Below are positions 10,825 to 22,719 of a stretch of 64,000 nt of DNA, in pieces. Position numbers and translations under genes: made by a program. Origin of the DNA: Pharus latifolius (Eukaryota > Streptophyta > Magnoliopsida > Poales > Poaceae); the NCBI GenBank assembly GCA_019359835.1, contig CM033320.1, positions 9,419,691-9,483,690 of the forward strand, written 5' to 3'. The notes below the pieces were generated by a model, which had not been told where the DNA came from, did not search any database, and saw nothing but the letters and a program-made list of their open reading frames with translations. Position 1 is the first letter of the stretch. Each line of letters starts with the position of its first letter.

Positions 10825-12217
10825 GATGGAAGTCTAACAATCAGAAAATAATAATTAGTATATGTATATGCATGCTTGTATGCTTGGAAATGCTCATGGG
10901 GTCAGTACTGGGTAGCAGAGAGATTCAGATATTAATATCAGGTGATAAGATGGTATAAAGAACGTTGAATGATCTTAAGATTGGCAATTGGGAATGATGG
11001 TTAGGTTTAGCGTAGGTTGGACTCGAGTAGATGTTACTAGCTTCAGTTTTTAATTGGTTAAGAGGGTTCTTGGATGCAGTTATCATTTATCTGATAAGCT
11101 GAGTTGACGCTTTGGCGCGTTTAGGGTCCCTAGATTAACTTATAGGACTTGGGTCGGAGGTTATAAGAAGACAAGGCACGTTGATGAAAGGTGCAAGGCT
11201 TTGATGGGACGATCGACGAGGTAAATGGCTTAAGAACAGACTCAGATAATAAGGAGATTTTGATCTAGGGTTCTGATGTCAAATCAGATTACATATCTTG
11301 AAGGTTGAAGGCAAGGCGGACATGCTAACGTGGACGGATTTTCAATGGGAGGCTCCTAAGGCTATGATGACTTAATCATGTCGACGAAAGCGACATTGGG
11401 GTTGGCTTTATGGAGGCAGACTATCGATGATTGGTTTGGCTTTATAGGGTTTTCCTCGAGGCTTGAGTCAATAAACGACTGAAACATGGCTAAGGCTCTG
11501 GTTGGGTGGTTGAAAAGCTAGGGCGAATTCGATTTCCAGATCAGTCGCGGACGCAACGATGTTTGGATGTCGACGGACGACATTCGTCTGGGGTGACATA
11601 GGTGAAAGTAGGTTCATATGAGGTTTTCTCACGAAGCAGCAATTGAAATAAATGTAGAGCATATGTGTAAGATCTTAGTAGACAATTTGGTTTTTGATTT
11701 GCACGCATGAAAGTGGCTAAAAAGAGCTAATGCCACTAGTTGACACTGAGTTGACATGCATTGGCGTAGGCTGGCCTTAGAATGGCATTGTCTGGACGAG
11801 GCTGGTTCACAGGCGAGTTTTAGGGCATCGTTGTTTGATCGAGTTGGACTTTATCAGCTTCGCCAAGTATGTGCAGGAGATAGGCGTTGATGAGAGGAGC
11901 TCAATCGTACAAATTTGGTGCACTGGGGTGGCCGGACGGCGATGAAGAAGGACAACGATGACACGGCGAAGTGCTGCTTCTAGACAAACTTTGGCATCAG
12001 CTTTTGGAGTACTTTTGTGTGGTACCAGGAAGTGAGGTAGTGGGATAAAATGTATGGTTGGGTGTGGCGGAGCTACTGGACAAAGTGACATCATCGGACT
12101 TGGCCGGAGGTGACCGGGTGACATGGTGGTGGCACACCAAAAAAGAGTAAAAGTACTGCATTTGGGTTGTGGGCTTTTGCTTTGGCATTTGGGTTGTCAG
12201 GGAGATGATCGTAGCTA
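10825..12217. mobile_element. GATGG duplication, then old noncoding gypsy sequence, part 2
   Basis: GATGG (10825-10829) is the right target duplication of the solo LTR. The remaining 1.4 kb continues the sequence interrupted at 8373. It contains only short open frames on both strands and no recognised domain. It ends abruptly where homology to the Athila-like LTR begins. Confidence 0.4.
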
Positions 12218-12600
12218 CTGAACAGGACAAAGACTCTCACCAAACGTAACAGTGGAAGCGATCCTCTGACCGTTGTACCAGCGACCGTACTGGCAACTTA
12301 ATTTGTCTTGGAAAATGATTGAAATTAACTTACAATCCTTGGACCTTCGATAGAATTACGCCGGATGGTTAGGGAACTCCTGAAATCCTAGCTTTTCATT
12401 CTTGCTTACAAACCCTAGATTTCATATTTGCTCTTTACTGCTTTAAAACCCTAGATTGATAGCTTTACTAGTAGAATTAGTTGTAAAAACACAAACCCCC
12501 AACTCGTTTAGACTTAAATAGTGATCTATTAAGCTAGAAAGATGAATACGCTTATTCCTCGTATAATTCAACTCTCAAGTGCTCAACGTTCAACTGTTCA
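12218..12600 (+). repeat. Left LTR of the Athila-like element (5'-truncated)
   Basis: About 385 bp aligns to 18684-19068, including 'gtactggcaacttaatttg', 'accttcgatagaattacg', 'aacccccaactcgtttag' and 'caagtgctcaacgttcaac'. It ends in TTCA at 12600. The first 1.15 kb present in the right LTR is missing here. Confidence 0.75.
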
Positions 12601-12789
12601 CATGCATGTTGGAAGTGCATCTGATACGACTAATCCCTGCAGGTCGTAGGATTCGACCCTCAACACTTCTATTTTTCTTTTTCTTCTTTTTGTGCACGTC
12701 TAATCTCTGCAGGTTGGAAGTGCATCTGATACGATCAAGAATGAGCCAAATTGGACAATCAAACACTGGAGGAAGGCGAATCACCAAAG
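12601..12789 (+). other. Untranslated leader of the Athila-like element
   Basis: The leader carries two direct copies of a segment with 'gttggaagtgcatctgatac' (about 12608 and 12714) and a T-rich tract between them. I do not see a convincing primer-binding site directly after the LTR. Confidence 0.4.
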
Positions 12790-13505
12790 ATGGGTGAACA
12801 AAAGAGATTGAAGGATTATGGAATCCCATTCAGCATGGGGTTTCAGTCAGGTATTCTTAGATCAACAATCGAAACAAATAACTTTGAAATTAACCCTGCA
12901 CTCTTGAATCTAATACAACAAAATCAATTCAGTGGTTTTGCCACTGAAGATCCTTCACTGTATCTCCATATTTTTCTTGAACATTGTGATACTTTTAAAA
13001 TTAATGGAGTTTCGCAGGATGCGCTACTACTACGTCTCTTTCCTTTCTCTCTTCGAGATAAGGTAAGAACATGGTTGTACACTCTACCATCCACCTCAAT
13101 AATAACGTGGGATGAACTCTCACGCATTTTTCTCAATAAATTTTTTCCTCCATCTAAAACTGCATATATTCGAAACCAGATTGTTTGTTTTACTCAGCAG
13201 GGAGAGAATCACTCTACGAAGCTTGGAAGCAGTACAAAGAACTTTTGAGGTCGTGCCTACACCACGACCTAGAGAAGTGTCTTGTTGTTCAAACGTTTTA
13301 TAACGGTTTGAATTACTCGGCACGGATGACTGTTGACACCACAGCTGGCAATGCACTCATGAACAAAAGTGTTGACGAAGCGTACAATCTAATTGAAGGT
13401 ATGACACAAAACTACATGCAACGGTGGAATGAACACTCTGCATCAAGACTAATCCAACTGCAACACCAACTCCATCAACAACAACAGTCGTACCAAGCAC
13501 CATAG
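12790..13505 (+). pseudogene. Athila-like gag (Retrotrans_gag), frameshifted
   Basis: From ATG 12790 the frame encodes a capsid-type domain. It includes the P-F-S-L-R-D-K-V-R-T-W-L core with W-D-E-L-S-R-I-F-L-N-K-F-F-P-P downstream, both hallmarks of plant Ty3 gag. Near 13200 the frame shifts and the next frame carries E-S-L-Y-E-A-W-K-Q-Y-K-E-L-L-R through a Gln-rich tail that ends at 13505. The frame is open apart from this break. It is the best-preserved gene of the element. Confidence 0.8.
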
Positions 13506-14266
13506 CCATCGTTTCAACAACAACAACAACCACACATACCGGCCACCACATCAACGATAAAATCAACCTGAAATATCCAACATCGAGCGCATGCTAGAAG
13601 CTTTTCTGGCAAATCAATAGAAGGAAAAGGTTGCACTGAACCAGAAGATCGACTCCATCTCTACGCACGTTCGCATGCTCGAGACTCAATTCGTGTGAAT
13701 GACCAATTCCGCATCAATGATTTCTAACTCTCTTCCTTCTCAACCTATCAACCATCGTAATTCTGAACATATTAATGTTATATCTTGCATTGGTACTGTT
13801 GATTTGAATGGTGCAGGAACTTTCCAAAAAGAGAAGGTGCAACTAGAACCAACGAAGATGCCTACCAAGGATTTGACGCCGACGACCGAACTTAAGCATG
13901 ATGATCCACCTACGTCGACAGACGACCTCGGTAAGGATGAACAACCAAAAGAAATAGAAGTAGGTAATAATGAGGTAACACATGTTTCTAAACCGACTCC
14001 ATCTTTGCCAAATCGTTACCTCCAGTCTAATTTTAATGACAAATCCTTTGATCCTGAAAAAATTGAATGTGACTGTGCCTTTTGCTAATCTTATCATTGA
14101 AATTCCTTCATATGAAAAATTCCTAAAAAAGATTCTTACAAATAAAAGGGATTTGGATGATTTAGAAATAGCCCAAATTGATATATGTGAGGATACAATT
14201 GCTTTTCACATAGGGAATGAGAAAATATTGTTTAAACTGCCTGAAATTGCTAACTTCTATGTATGA
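13506..14266 (+). pseudogene. Athila-like spacer and protease-region relic
   Basis: Two overlapping frames (13699-14088 and 13982-14266) make one broken gene. The second has P-F-A-N-L-I-I-E-I-P-S-Y-E-K-F-L-K followed by I-L-T-N-K-R-D-L-D-D-L-E, matching the conserved stretch upstream of the Athila protease. The catalytic aspartate motif is not visible. A frameshift near 14070 separates the parts. Confidence 0.6.
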
Positions 14267-14757
14267 GGACACCACATGCTGGATAGACCCTCTTGAAACT
14301 ATATTGTAGGTTACAAAAAATTAAAGATGATGCTCTTGATGACAACTCAGAGAAGGACGATCATGCTACTACAAACACATCATCATTGCCTAATCAACTC
14401 TTAACGATAAGAAATCATGACAATTCTTGCGAGAACAAGGTACCAAATCACACATCCCTTCCTTCCTCGGTGAAATATATGCTTCTTGATAGAGATAAAC
14501 ATAATTCTATGCTTGTAGATGCCAATATAACTGATAAACCATCAAGCACATTGATCAATATATTAACACTGCATCGCAAGGCATTAGGATATTCTATTGA
14601 TGATTTAATTGGTATTGAGCCTCAACACCAATTGAACCTAGCTATGATGAAAACTGAAAAATCTGCATTGCTAGACAATAGGCTTACTTCTCCCACTGCA
14701 CCCAACATTCAAAATCACTATTCAGAACCTCCAGAAAGATCATGCTAGGGTCTATTT
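14267..14757 (+). pseudogene. Start of Athila-like reverse transcriptase, truncated
   Basis: The frame 14293-14748 contains L-P-S-S-V-K-Y-M-L-L followed by L-H-R-K-A-L-G-Y-S-I-D-D-L-I-G-I. This is the segment just N-terminal to the RT palm in plant Ty3 elements. Coding homology then stops. The catalytic YxDD region, RNase H and integrase are absent. Confidence 0.6.
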
Positions 14758-15190
14758 CAAGTGGGACGTTAAACCAGCGCTTGTCGGGAGGCAATGCAAT
14801 GCTTTTTCTTTGTTTTATTTTTCTTTTTCTTTTTCAGGGCCAACCAAATTCAGATTACGACATTCAGGTCCACATCACATCATCTTGCTCGAAAAAAATC
14901 GCGATGAACTGGCCTTTACACGATAGAAAAAAGTCTTCCTGTATGGTGCCATAGAGCTTCATGTTCCCAACGGCAACACTTTCAAGGTACACATGCATCA
15001 CATCAACTTATACAATGCGGGAGACCAGGCAAGTCCACTGAACTCGGTCAATTCTTCAATTTCGTATACTTCTGAACGATTGAGAACATTCCATCGAGTA
15101 GGACGTTAAACCAGCGCTAGCTGGGAGGCAACCCTGTATACTAACATGTAGTCCTTTCTCTTATGAACACAGTGGCGTGAAAATCACTCA
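14758..15190 (+). other. Deletion junction with a duplicated pol-end sequence
   Basis: Two copies of 'gggacgttaaaccagcgct' followed closely by 'gggaggcaa' (near 14762 and 15102) bracket about 340 bp. Between them are T-rich DNA and short integrase-tail-like words. The arrangement suggests deletion of pol through short direct repeats, or two recombined element ends. Confidence 0.45.
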
Positions 15191-15835
15191 ATTCCAATGC
15201 CGTTTGACAACCCAAAACCTATTTTTCGATTTGACCACGACCAGTGCTGGGGTTGGTTTGGTAAATTTCACAAACAAAATTTCAAACTACCCGAGCCAAG
15301 CACGACCAATGCCGGGCTCGGGTTGAATTTTTCAAAAAAATTAAGTTTTTCAAAACCTCCCGAGACGACCACAACCACAGGCACGACCAGCTGGTGGGGC
15401 TCGAGTTGAATTTTTTCAAAAAAATAAAACTTTTATTTTTTTCACCCGAAGCGAGCACGACCAATGGTGCGCTCAGTTTGCCTTCTTCAAAAAATAAATT
15501 TTTCAAAAAAAACACCTGAGCCGGGCACGACCAGTGGCATGACTAGTGCACGACCCAGTTTGATTTTTCTTGAAAAAATAGTTTTTTAACAAACCACCCG
15601 AAGCAACCACAACCAGTGGCACGCCCCATACCTTGGCCGAGCACGACCCGTGCTCGTGGTCAAATTGTTGTCGGTGCGATCAGCTAGCCGAATCCTGGTA
15701 AAACCAGAACCGACCATGACCTGAAGCACGCCTGATACCCGTATTCGTGCCAGGCTCGGTTTCCTCCCATTTTTCGGCCGAAAGTATTGTTTTTGTGTTT
15801 TTCTTCTCATACCTTTACAACTCTTACTTACCACC
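15191..15835 (+). repeat. Degenerate repeats rich in 'cacgaccagt' and 'ttcaaaaaa'
   Basis: Imperfect units of about 70-80 bp alternate 'gagc(a/c)cgaccagtg' with 'ttttcaaaaaaat' in the 3' internal region. I see no coding support. The 'cgacca' and 'ggtcg' words also occur in the right LTR and in unrelated elements of the window. Confidence 0.6.
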
Positions 15836-17510
15836 CTATTTATACCCCCCTATCTTCCCCAAACAGCCAAACCACCATTGTTAAGCCCCAAACTCCTCAA
15901 AATCTCTACATAACCTAGCCCTAGATCTCTTTATCCACCCGTCCAAACTTCGATCCCGGCTCCTCGCACCTTGACACCCCTAGATCTAAAGTTTCCAAGA
16001 CAATGACGACAACCCGATGCAACATCAAGAAGGTCACAAAGCGTAAATGAGATTACAAGAGTACGTTGGATTCCAGGATGGACCACCTCACCAGCCGCGT
16101 GGATCGCCTCTACGACTATCTTGTACACACAGGCCACATCCTCCCGAACGGCACATATCCAGGTGCACGTGCTCACCACGGGGACCATCTTTACACCTAC
16201 GGCATTCCTCCACAATCCTATCCTCCTTCGCCATTTTTCTACCATTCTCCTCCACTGGCTTCCGACGAGTGATCTTCAAGGTACACAAGTTTTCTTTTTA
16301 TTTTCCTTTTTTTTCTTTTTTTTTCTTTTCAAGTTTTTACTGGCAACGCCTTGGATTACACCATTGGAGTTGAATAGACCACAACGTCCTCTTTCACCAC
16401 GGCATCTTCCACAACATCTACCTCCAGACACCACGATCGCAAACTGTAATCTGTATCTCTCCCCATACATTGAGGACAATGTCTGATTTAGCTTGGGGGT
16501 GTTCACTTAACCGTTTGCTTAGTCTTCTGTCAATCATCATTCCACTATCTTGCCATCATAAATTGAAAAATGAAATAAAAAAAGATTTATCACTTGGAAC
16601 GCCTGGTTTTGAAGATGATTTTTAATCAATTAGATGACTATTCCATTACATCTTTGCATATGATCTATTGAACTTAGCTCTCTTAAAAATTTCAATTGCT
16701 TATGTTCAATTTTTATCTTAAATTGACCATTAAAGGTTGAACTTGTCTATTAGATTGTACTTGACTTCTTCCAAATTGAAGATTTCTAATAAACTATTTT
16801 TTGAAATTAACTCTCTATGTCACTTTTTATGCTTAGATTGCTAATTTCCCTTCTCTTTAAAAATAATAAAAAATGGTTGCTTAAGATGCGGCTTTCTCTA
16901 GTGTCATGTAACGTATATGCGACCAGCTGGGGGGAGGCGGTGGTGAATCATCAACTAGCTGGTGAAGGAAAGGTATACATAGCATTGAGATTGCTTATAG
17001 GGGCTCGGGAAATCGACAAAGATGCCTTTCTGTAAGTCCACTTAAGTAAGAGTCTTCAGTTGTGTCTCTTCTAGCCGCAACGGAATGATCCAGTAAAAAT
17101 ATTCTAGTCAAGAGCACGAAAAAGTTGAAGAAGAAAATAAAAAAGGTGAATAAATAAAAATTAAAAAATAGAAATATAAGTGTTTTAATTTTTCTCTAAA
17201 AAGGACAATCTAGTAACTTTGTATAAATTATAGCATAACTAGTGTTTTCTTTGTATGGTTTATTCTAAATCCTATATGAAAGAAGATTGTCAAGATGATT
17301 TAATTGATTAAGCTCTTTCTCTTCTAAGGTTGAAATTTGATAATCTAAATATTTGCATTTGGAGAGTTTAAATTGTTTAGATCAACTGCCTCATATGCAT
17401 AGATGTGATGTGAATTTCTGTAAGTTGTTTATTGAAAATCAGATTAACCAAGGCATCCCAATTTTTTGAAAAATTATTTACATTCTTTGCTTGAGGACAA
17501 GCAAAATGCT
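15836..17510 (+). other. 3' internal region of the Athila-like element with a short ORF remnant
   Basis: A frame at 16066-16272 starts M-D-S-R-M-D-H-L-T-S-R-V-D-R-L-Y and ends in a Pro/Tyr-rich tail. It resembles the tail of the extra ORF carried by many Athila elements but is too short to assign. The remainder is AT-rich untranslated sequence. Confidence 0.45.
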
Positions 17511-17524
17511 AGCTTGGGGGAATT
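17511..17524 (+). promoter_or_regulatory. Polypurine tract of the Athila-like element
   Basis: 'attctttgcttgaggacaag' ends about 20 bp upstream, then 'gcttgggggaattt' runs directly into LTR start TGATAAG. This layout is characteristic of the Athila branch. Confidence 0.7.
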
Positions 17525-19068
17525 TGATAAGTGCTAAATTGGTAACATTTTTACTCTAGGTTTAGTATTGAAAACGCACAAAATCATGCTTAAAACTCCT
17601 TTGATGCGGCATTTTTTGCATAATTTTTCATTATTTTTAAAAATTGCTTTCACGGCTATGTTTGACATGTTTCAGGGACCAAACCTACCAAATTTGAGAA
17701 GATTTTGACAACATTTGGACCCAATTCGACCAAGAAAACAAAAACTGGACAGCAAAAAGGTCCTAGTCGAGTATTCTTCAAACAAAAGACCTGGTCGAAA
17801 ACATTTTGGTAGGAAAATTCCTCATGCGTACCTGGCTGGGTCAAAAAGAGACATGTTCAAACACGTCACGAAAAAAAGGAATTGTACTCGAATACAAAGA
17901 CAACTGCTCGAAACAAGTCCCGATCGAACACAAGCACGTGGTCGAAAAGAGTTCTAATCGACCATGACAACCACTTGGCCATTCATTTGCGACACGTGTT
18001 AGGCTGTAAGCATGTCATGTGTCCTGGTCGTGTTTGACCCGGTCTCGGTGGCTTTTCTTGGTCGTGTTCGACATGGTTTCTTTGGCTTGTATTGGTCAAA
18101 TTTGGTCGGTTTTTATCGATTTTGACCAGGACTGGTCGGATTTGGTCAGTTTTAGTAGCATTTGATCAAAATTGGTCGAATTTGGCCGTTTTTGACTCAG
18201 ATTTATCTGTTCTCGCGCCATTTGAACCCAGACTTTCGTCGCCTACACATCAAGGAGTTATTTTGGGCACGTTAACCCATGTACTATAAAAGCTTTTGGC
18301 TCAAATTAGGCATGCCTTCATATGCTCTTTTACATAGTTTTTAGCCTAGTTTTCTTAGAAGAGCCCCCTTCTCTATTTTTCTTGCTTTTGTAAGCCGGCA
18401 AGAACGGCAACTTCAATTTTCAAGCAATCAAGTAAGTTTTTATTTAATTCTTATTATTATTTCTACATTATTATGGCTTTTAGTGAGTAGATCCCCTCTA
18501 GGGTTAGGAATGACCTAATCCGGAAGGCATGATTCTTCCTCGATCTTGATCTCAAGTTTTGGAGTTATTTCCTGCTGTTTTCTTCCTCTAAACCCTAAAT
18601 TCTCGTTTCGGCAACATACGTAACAGTTGACTCTTAGTAAGAATTTAGGGGAGTTCTTGAGTCCTTAGCGCTTTTGACGCGGGATCCTGAACAAGAGAAA
18701 GATTCTCGTCAAACGTAATAGTGGAAAAGATCCTCTGACTACTGTACCAATAACCGTACTGGCAACTTAATTTGTCTTGGAAAACGATTGAAGTTATCTT
18801 ACAATCTTTGGACCTTCGATAGAATTACGCCGAATGGTTATGGAACTCCCAAAACCCTAGCTTTTCATTCCTGCTTACAAACCCTAGATTTCATATTTAC
18901 TCTTTGCTGCTTTAAAACCCTAGATTGATAGCTTTACTAGTAGTATTAGTTGTAGAAACACAAACCCCCAACTCGTTTAGACTTTATCAGTATCCATTAA
19001 ATTAGAAAGATGAATACGCTTGTTCCTCGTGGAATTCAACCCTCAAGTGCTCAACGTTCAACCGTTCA
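17525..19068 (+). repeat. Right LTR of the Athila-like element
   Basis: This 1,544-bp LTR starts TGATAAGTGC after the polypurine tract and ends GTTCA. Its middle (about 17750-18180) is rich in 'ggtcg', 'tggtcgtgttcga' and 'ggtcgaatttgg' words in loose tandem. A TATA-like 'actataaaag' lies near 18281. Its last 385 bp match the truncated left LTR. Confidence 0.7.
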
Positions 19069-20756
19069 CTTGAGGTTATTACACAATCACATCGTTTTAG
19101 GTGCGATCATAGACTATTGTCTGGGGAAGGAAGAAGCGAGGTGCACTGGCTGGGATTGCACAGATGTTTGATGTTTGAAGTGTTTGTTGTGAGTAAGACA
19201 CTGTTGAGCATGTGATTTGTGTGGTGAAGCTTAGAGAAGAGGTTGATGGTATGTTGTGTCTGTAAGTTGGTTGTTCTGCAGCTGGGGAAATGGTCTGTGT
19301 GAGTGTGTTGTTTGTTGTTGTTGTTTGGCCTGATGTGTGTATGTGTGCGTGCAATTATATGTGTATATGTATAGCTGTGTATGTTTGAGTATGTATTTGC
19401 AGGTGTACATGATCATAGATGTGCAAGGAGGTGTTGCAAGTTTGAGAAGAACAAATTTCAGAGTTTTGAGTTTTGACAGAATTTGACAAAAGGGTTGTTT
19501 TGCAATTTGAAATCTTAATTGGATTGAACTGCTAATCTGAAAAGTTAAGTGGACTGAACTATACATAACCACAATTTGGAGGTTTATATGTACTTAGTTC
19601 AATACACAAGGTTTGACTGAAAATTTTGGTTAGAGGTGATTTGGATCGAAACGAAAAAGAAAACGAAAACAGGGTTAGGGCAAAAGTAAATAGTGCTTTT
19701 ACTAAAAATGACTGAAAACACGAATAGTAGAGTTTTGAGGCTGAATCTGAACTCGATGCAAAAGGGAAACTTGTATTAAATAGTAGGAAATACATAATTG
19801 TTTTGTTGGATTTGAATTTCAAGGTGATTCGGAAGTTTTAGCCATTTTTTGCTTTTAGAGAACAGAAAAGGGCTAATTCACGATGAAATTTGGACTGAAT
19901 CCCAAAAAGTGATCAAACGAACTTATTTAGATAAGAATTTTTAGGACTAGTATGCAAGAATATTAAGATATGGGATTTCATAGAGATCCAGGAGAAAACT
20001 ACTCCAAAAATAGTCAAATTGAAACCCGAAAAAGTTAATTAGGGTAATTAGGGTAATTAGGAAATTTAGTTTTTGAAAACAAAACTGGGTTTGGTTTCTA
20101 GGCTTTAGAAGCTGAGTTTAATCTAGATGCTAAAGACAAATCTATATAAGATAGGTAGGAGTTTATATCTGTTCAGTCTGATTTGGATTTTGATTTGTTT
20201 GGAAGAACTTAGCTGATCCTGGGGTTGAAAGGACTAGATTGTAATTAAGAAAAATAGGAGGTGGGACTAATATGTAAATGTTTAAAATAAACTTAATAAC
20301 TTAGTTTTTTTGGATAAAATGAATTTAAAGGAAAAGAATATTGTGGACTATTTATCATTTTAGAGTTTCTAAAATGGGCAGAAATAATTAGAGGTTAGTT
20401 TTGTTATTACTATCTTGGTTTTCTTAAATCCCATTATAACTAATACTTAAAAGAAGTATGTTTATATTTAGAGATTATAAATTATTCTTATTAGTTGATA
20501 AATGAACTTTTATGAGAATATGAAAAATGGTGTTTTAGTAAAATAAGTACACATGCATACATACACATGTATGTGCACATATGAACAAGTACACTAAGGA
20601 AAGTACCTCTGAACTCTTTGGAAATTAATTTAAGTTTGGGTTAAGATTGCTAGAGAGCATTCTTCAGGACACTTTTATGGCTAAGATTAAAATGAAATTT
20701 TTAGGGTCTGGTTTTATTAAAACAAAACTTTTATACCCTATTTTGAGGATGTTACA
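19069..20756 (-). mobile_element. Fragment of a Tekay/Del-like LTR (minus orientation)
   Basis: In minus sense the block starts TGTAACATCCTCAAAATAGG, the kind of start seen in Del/Tekay-type LTRs. It runs as AT-rich noncoding DNA up to the Athila LTR. It abuts a Transposase_28 relic at 20757. About 160 bp (20034-20195) is similar to 37048-37220 inside the Mutator-like element. The opposite end of the LTR is not securely found, and TGTAGAACCC at 6704 lacks a matching target duplication. Confidence 0.4.
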
Positions 20757-22181
20757 GCGGAGCCCCCTGTTGTCAGATCTGAGGCCATCCAACCAATCTA
20801 TCATCTTCCAAGGAAACCTCCCCACAGTTACATTTCTGAGGGAAGGCGTTGGTGCGTAGTCCTCGGAGTCGGACTCCACTACCTTCTCCCCCAACTCCTC
20901 CTCCCTGGACTTGCCAGACATGGCCAACAAGTCCAATTCAGCAACGAGGTCTTCCATGCCTCCCAGAGAACCTCCCTCAGCAGAAGTCACCAAGGACTTG
21001 GCCAAGATCCCCATCGGTGCCTTCTGGGAAACAATTAACGGGCTCTTGGAGGGGGTCTTAGATGGGATCTTCAACATTGTCTTCACAGGGGTCTTGGAGG
21101 GGGTCACCCCCTTGCCCTTAGCCATTTTGGTGCGCTCCTTCCCCTGCTTATGGGAGCTCAGAGTTGGCAACGACTTCTAGATGACAAGCTGAAGCTGAAA
21201 TGCCTTGGCCACCAGGGGAGGACCATCACCAACGATCTAAAAGCACTTGACATGCTTGTCCTCATAATATTTTCTAAGAAGGAGCATTGTCTTTGTCCAA
21301 GCGTCAGGGTAGGGGAGAACCACGCAAAAAGTCGAAAGTGTTAAAATAATGGGAAACCATTCCGAGTAGTGGTCACTAAAGATACTTATACTGGGAGAGC
21401 TCCCTAACTGTAGGCCGGTAGTCGAGACCCAAGCCTAGCCCCCTCTGACTCGTCTACAAGGCACTTATCTGGAGAAGCGTAATCTCCTCCACCAGGTCCC
21501 ACTTGCTACATTGGGACCAGACCTCCTTCATCTTCTTGATGAGGGCCAACTTGTCTTTGTCCCATTCCAGGGCCGGGGGCCCCAATGCCAGTGTGTAGGT
21601 CGGAAGATCTGGCGAATAGATAATCTTTGGATCGCTCACTCGGAGATAGAACCACCTCTTGGCCCAATCATCCCTGTGATCCCAAGATGTCATCACTGGG
21701 TACTTGTCTACTCAAGACTTCAAGAGTTGAATAAAGACCGAACCGAAAGTAGACTTCAGATTGTCCTTCACCACCAGGGAAGTTCTTGCGATGCTTTATA
21801 GAAGTACTGCAGTAGCTGGAGGGTTGGCTTCACCCCGGTTGTGGTCTCACACAACCAGATGAAAATCTCCATCTGGACGAAGGCGTTCAAGATGAGGTGG
21901 TTCATTGCCACCCTATACTCCTTCAAGAATTCCTAAAGCAAAGGATGCACCGGAAGCTGGAGGTCAACATTGAACCAAGACTCGAATGCCACTACCTCCT
22001 CCTCCTCCAATAGGTGACTATCTTGTTTGCATCTGAAATCTAGATGTCTACATCATTCAAGATATTCTTAGCACGAAAGTCCTCAAGGACCTTAGCTATG
22101 AACTTGAAGGCCCTGAGAAAGTTTGAGATCACCGTGCCTAGATTAATCTCCAAGGCCTTCTCCCTAACCTTTGGTGCCATG
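20757..22181 (-). pseudogene. Transposase_28-family antisense gene of an old Tat element (broken)
   Basis: Minus-strand frames from ATG 22181 downwards carry E-E-E-V-V-A-F-E-S-W-F-N-V near 22000, then M-N-H-L-I-L-N-A-F-V-Q-M-E-I-F-I-W-L-C-E-T. Next comes D-D-W-A-K-R-W-F-Y-L-R-V near 21660. These are the conserved blocks of Pfam Transposase_28 ('putative gypsy type transposon'). A Lys/Pro/Thr-rich basic segment (about 21150-21030) and an acidic segment (V-E-S-D-S-E-D-Y) follow. Several stops and frameshifts inactivate it, and the 3' part is cut off at 20756. It lies antisense to the plus-strand LTR that follows at 22658. Confidence 0.75.
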
Positions 22182-22356
22182 TCTCCCAGGAGATCTAGGT
22201 AACGAACATGGGGTGGTCCGACTTGGGGAGGTAAGTACCTGGGACTTCAAAGTATCAGGGACTCGGAAGAATGGCAGATTAGGAAAGCTAAGGGCTTTAA
22301 CTGGGAAGTGTTTGACGTTATGATCATAAATACTCTCGACGTCCCCCCGAGCCCCC

Positions 22357-22364
22357 ATTTATAG
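22357..22364 (-). promoter_or_regulatory. TATA box for the antisense relic gene
   Basis: The minus strand reads GCATCTATAAATGGGGGC, about 175 bp upstream of ATG 22181. A dedicated promoter for the antisense gene is the same arrangement seen in the intact Tat element at 48610-61957. Confidence 0.6.
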
Positions 22365-22657
22365 ATGCTCAAGGGGAAATGGATGCATGTCACGTGTCCC
22401 ACCAAGTTAATCCTGGCTGTTGACACTAGAGCATAGCCTCGATATATGAAACATTGCTAGTACAATTGAGGCGACACCTTGGAAATGAACCGACACACCT
22501 ATCTTGTAGCTTCGCCTCTACACTTGTGCCTCTCAAGGGGGCCGGGAGTAACGTTAAATGTCTGACCACCCAGAGACATCTCCTCAGGTGACAAACCCCG
22601 ATTGTTTATTGGTTGCACCCCTGGAAGCTACTATGTAGCACCAGAGGCGCGGGGGGC
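22365..22657 (+). other. Tat element 3' untranslated region and polypurine tract
   Basis: Noncoding DNA leads to a purine run 'ggcgcggggggc' at 22647-22657, directly before TGCCATTGG, the proposed LTR start. Confidence 0.5.
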
Positions 22658-22719
22658 TGCCATTGGAGGATACCTCTGAGGATAGGTCATTGAGGTACAT
22701 CACCCCCCGCCCCCAACAA

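Larger units (their letters stand above)
12218..19068 (+). mobile_element. Athila-like Ty3/gypsy element, internally deleted
   Basis: A truncated left LTR (12218-12600) and a full right LTR (about 17525-19068) flank gag, protease-region and RT-start relics on the plus strand. The RT core, RNase H and integrase are missing. 'gggacgttaaaccagcgct' with 'gggaggcaa' occurs twice (near 14762 and 15102), at the point where pol should end. The two LTRs differ at roughly 10% of aligned sites by hand count, so the copy is old. It would have needed enzymes from another element. Confidence 0.7.

Noticed and set aside
6704..20756. A clean solo Tekay LTR with target duplication
   Set aside because: The five bases outside the proposed ends (TCCTC and GCGGA) differ, so I list the region only as a tentative composite.
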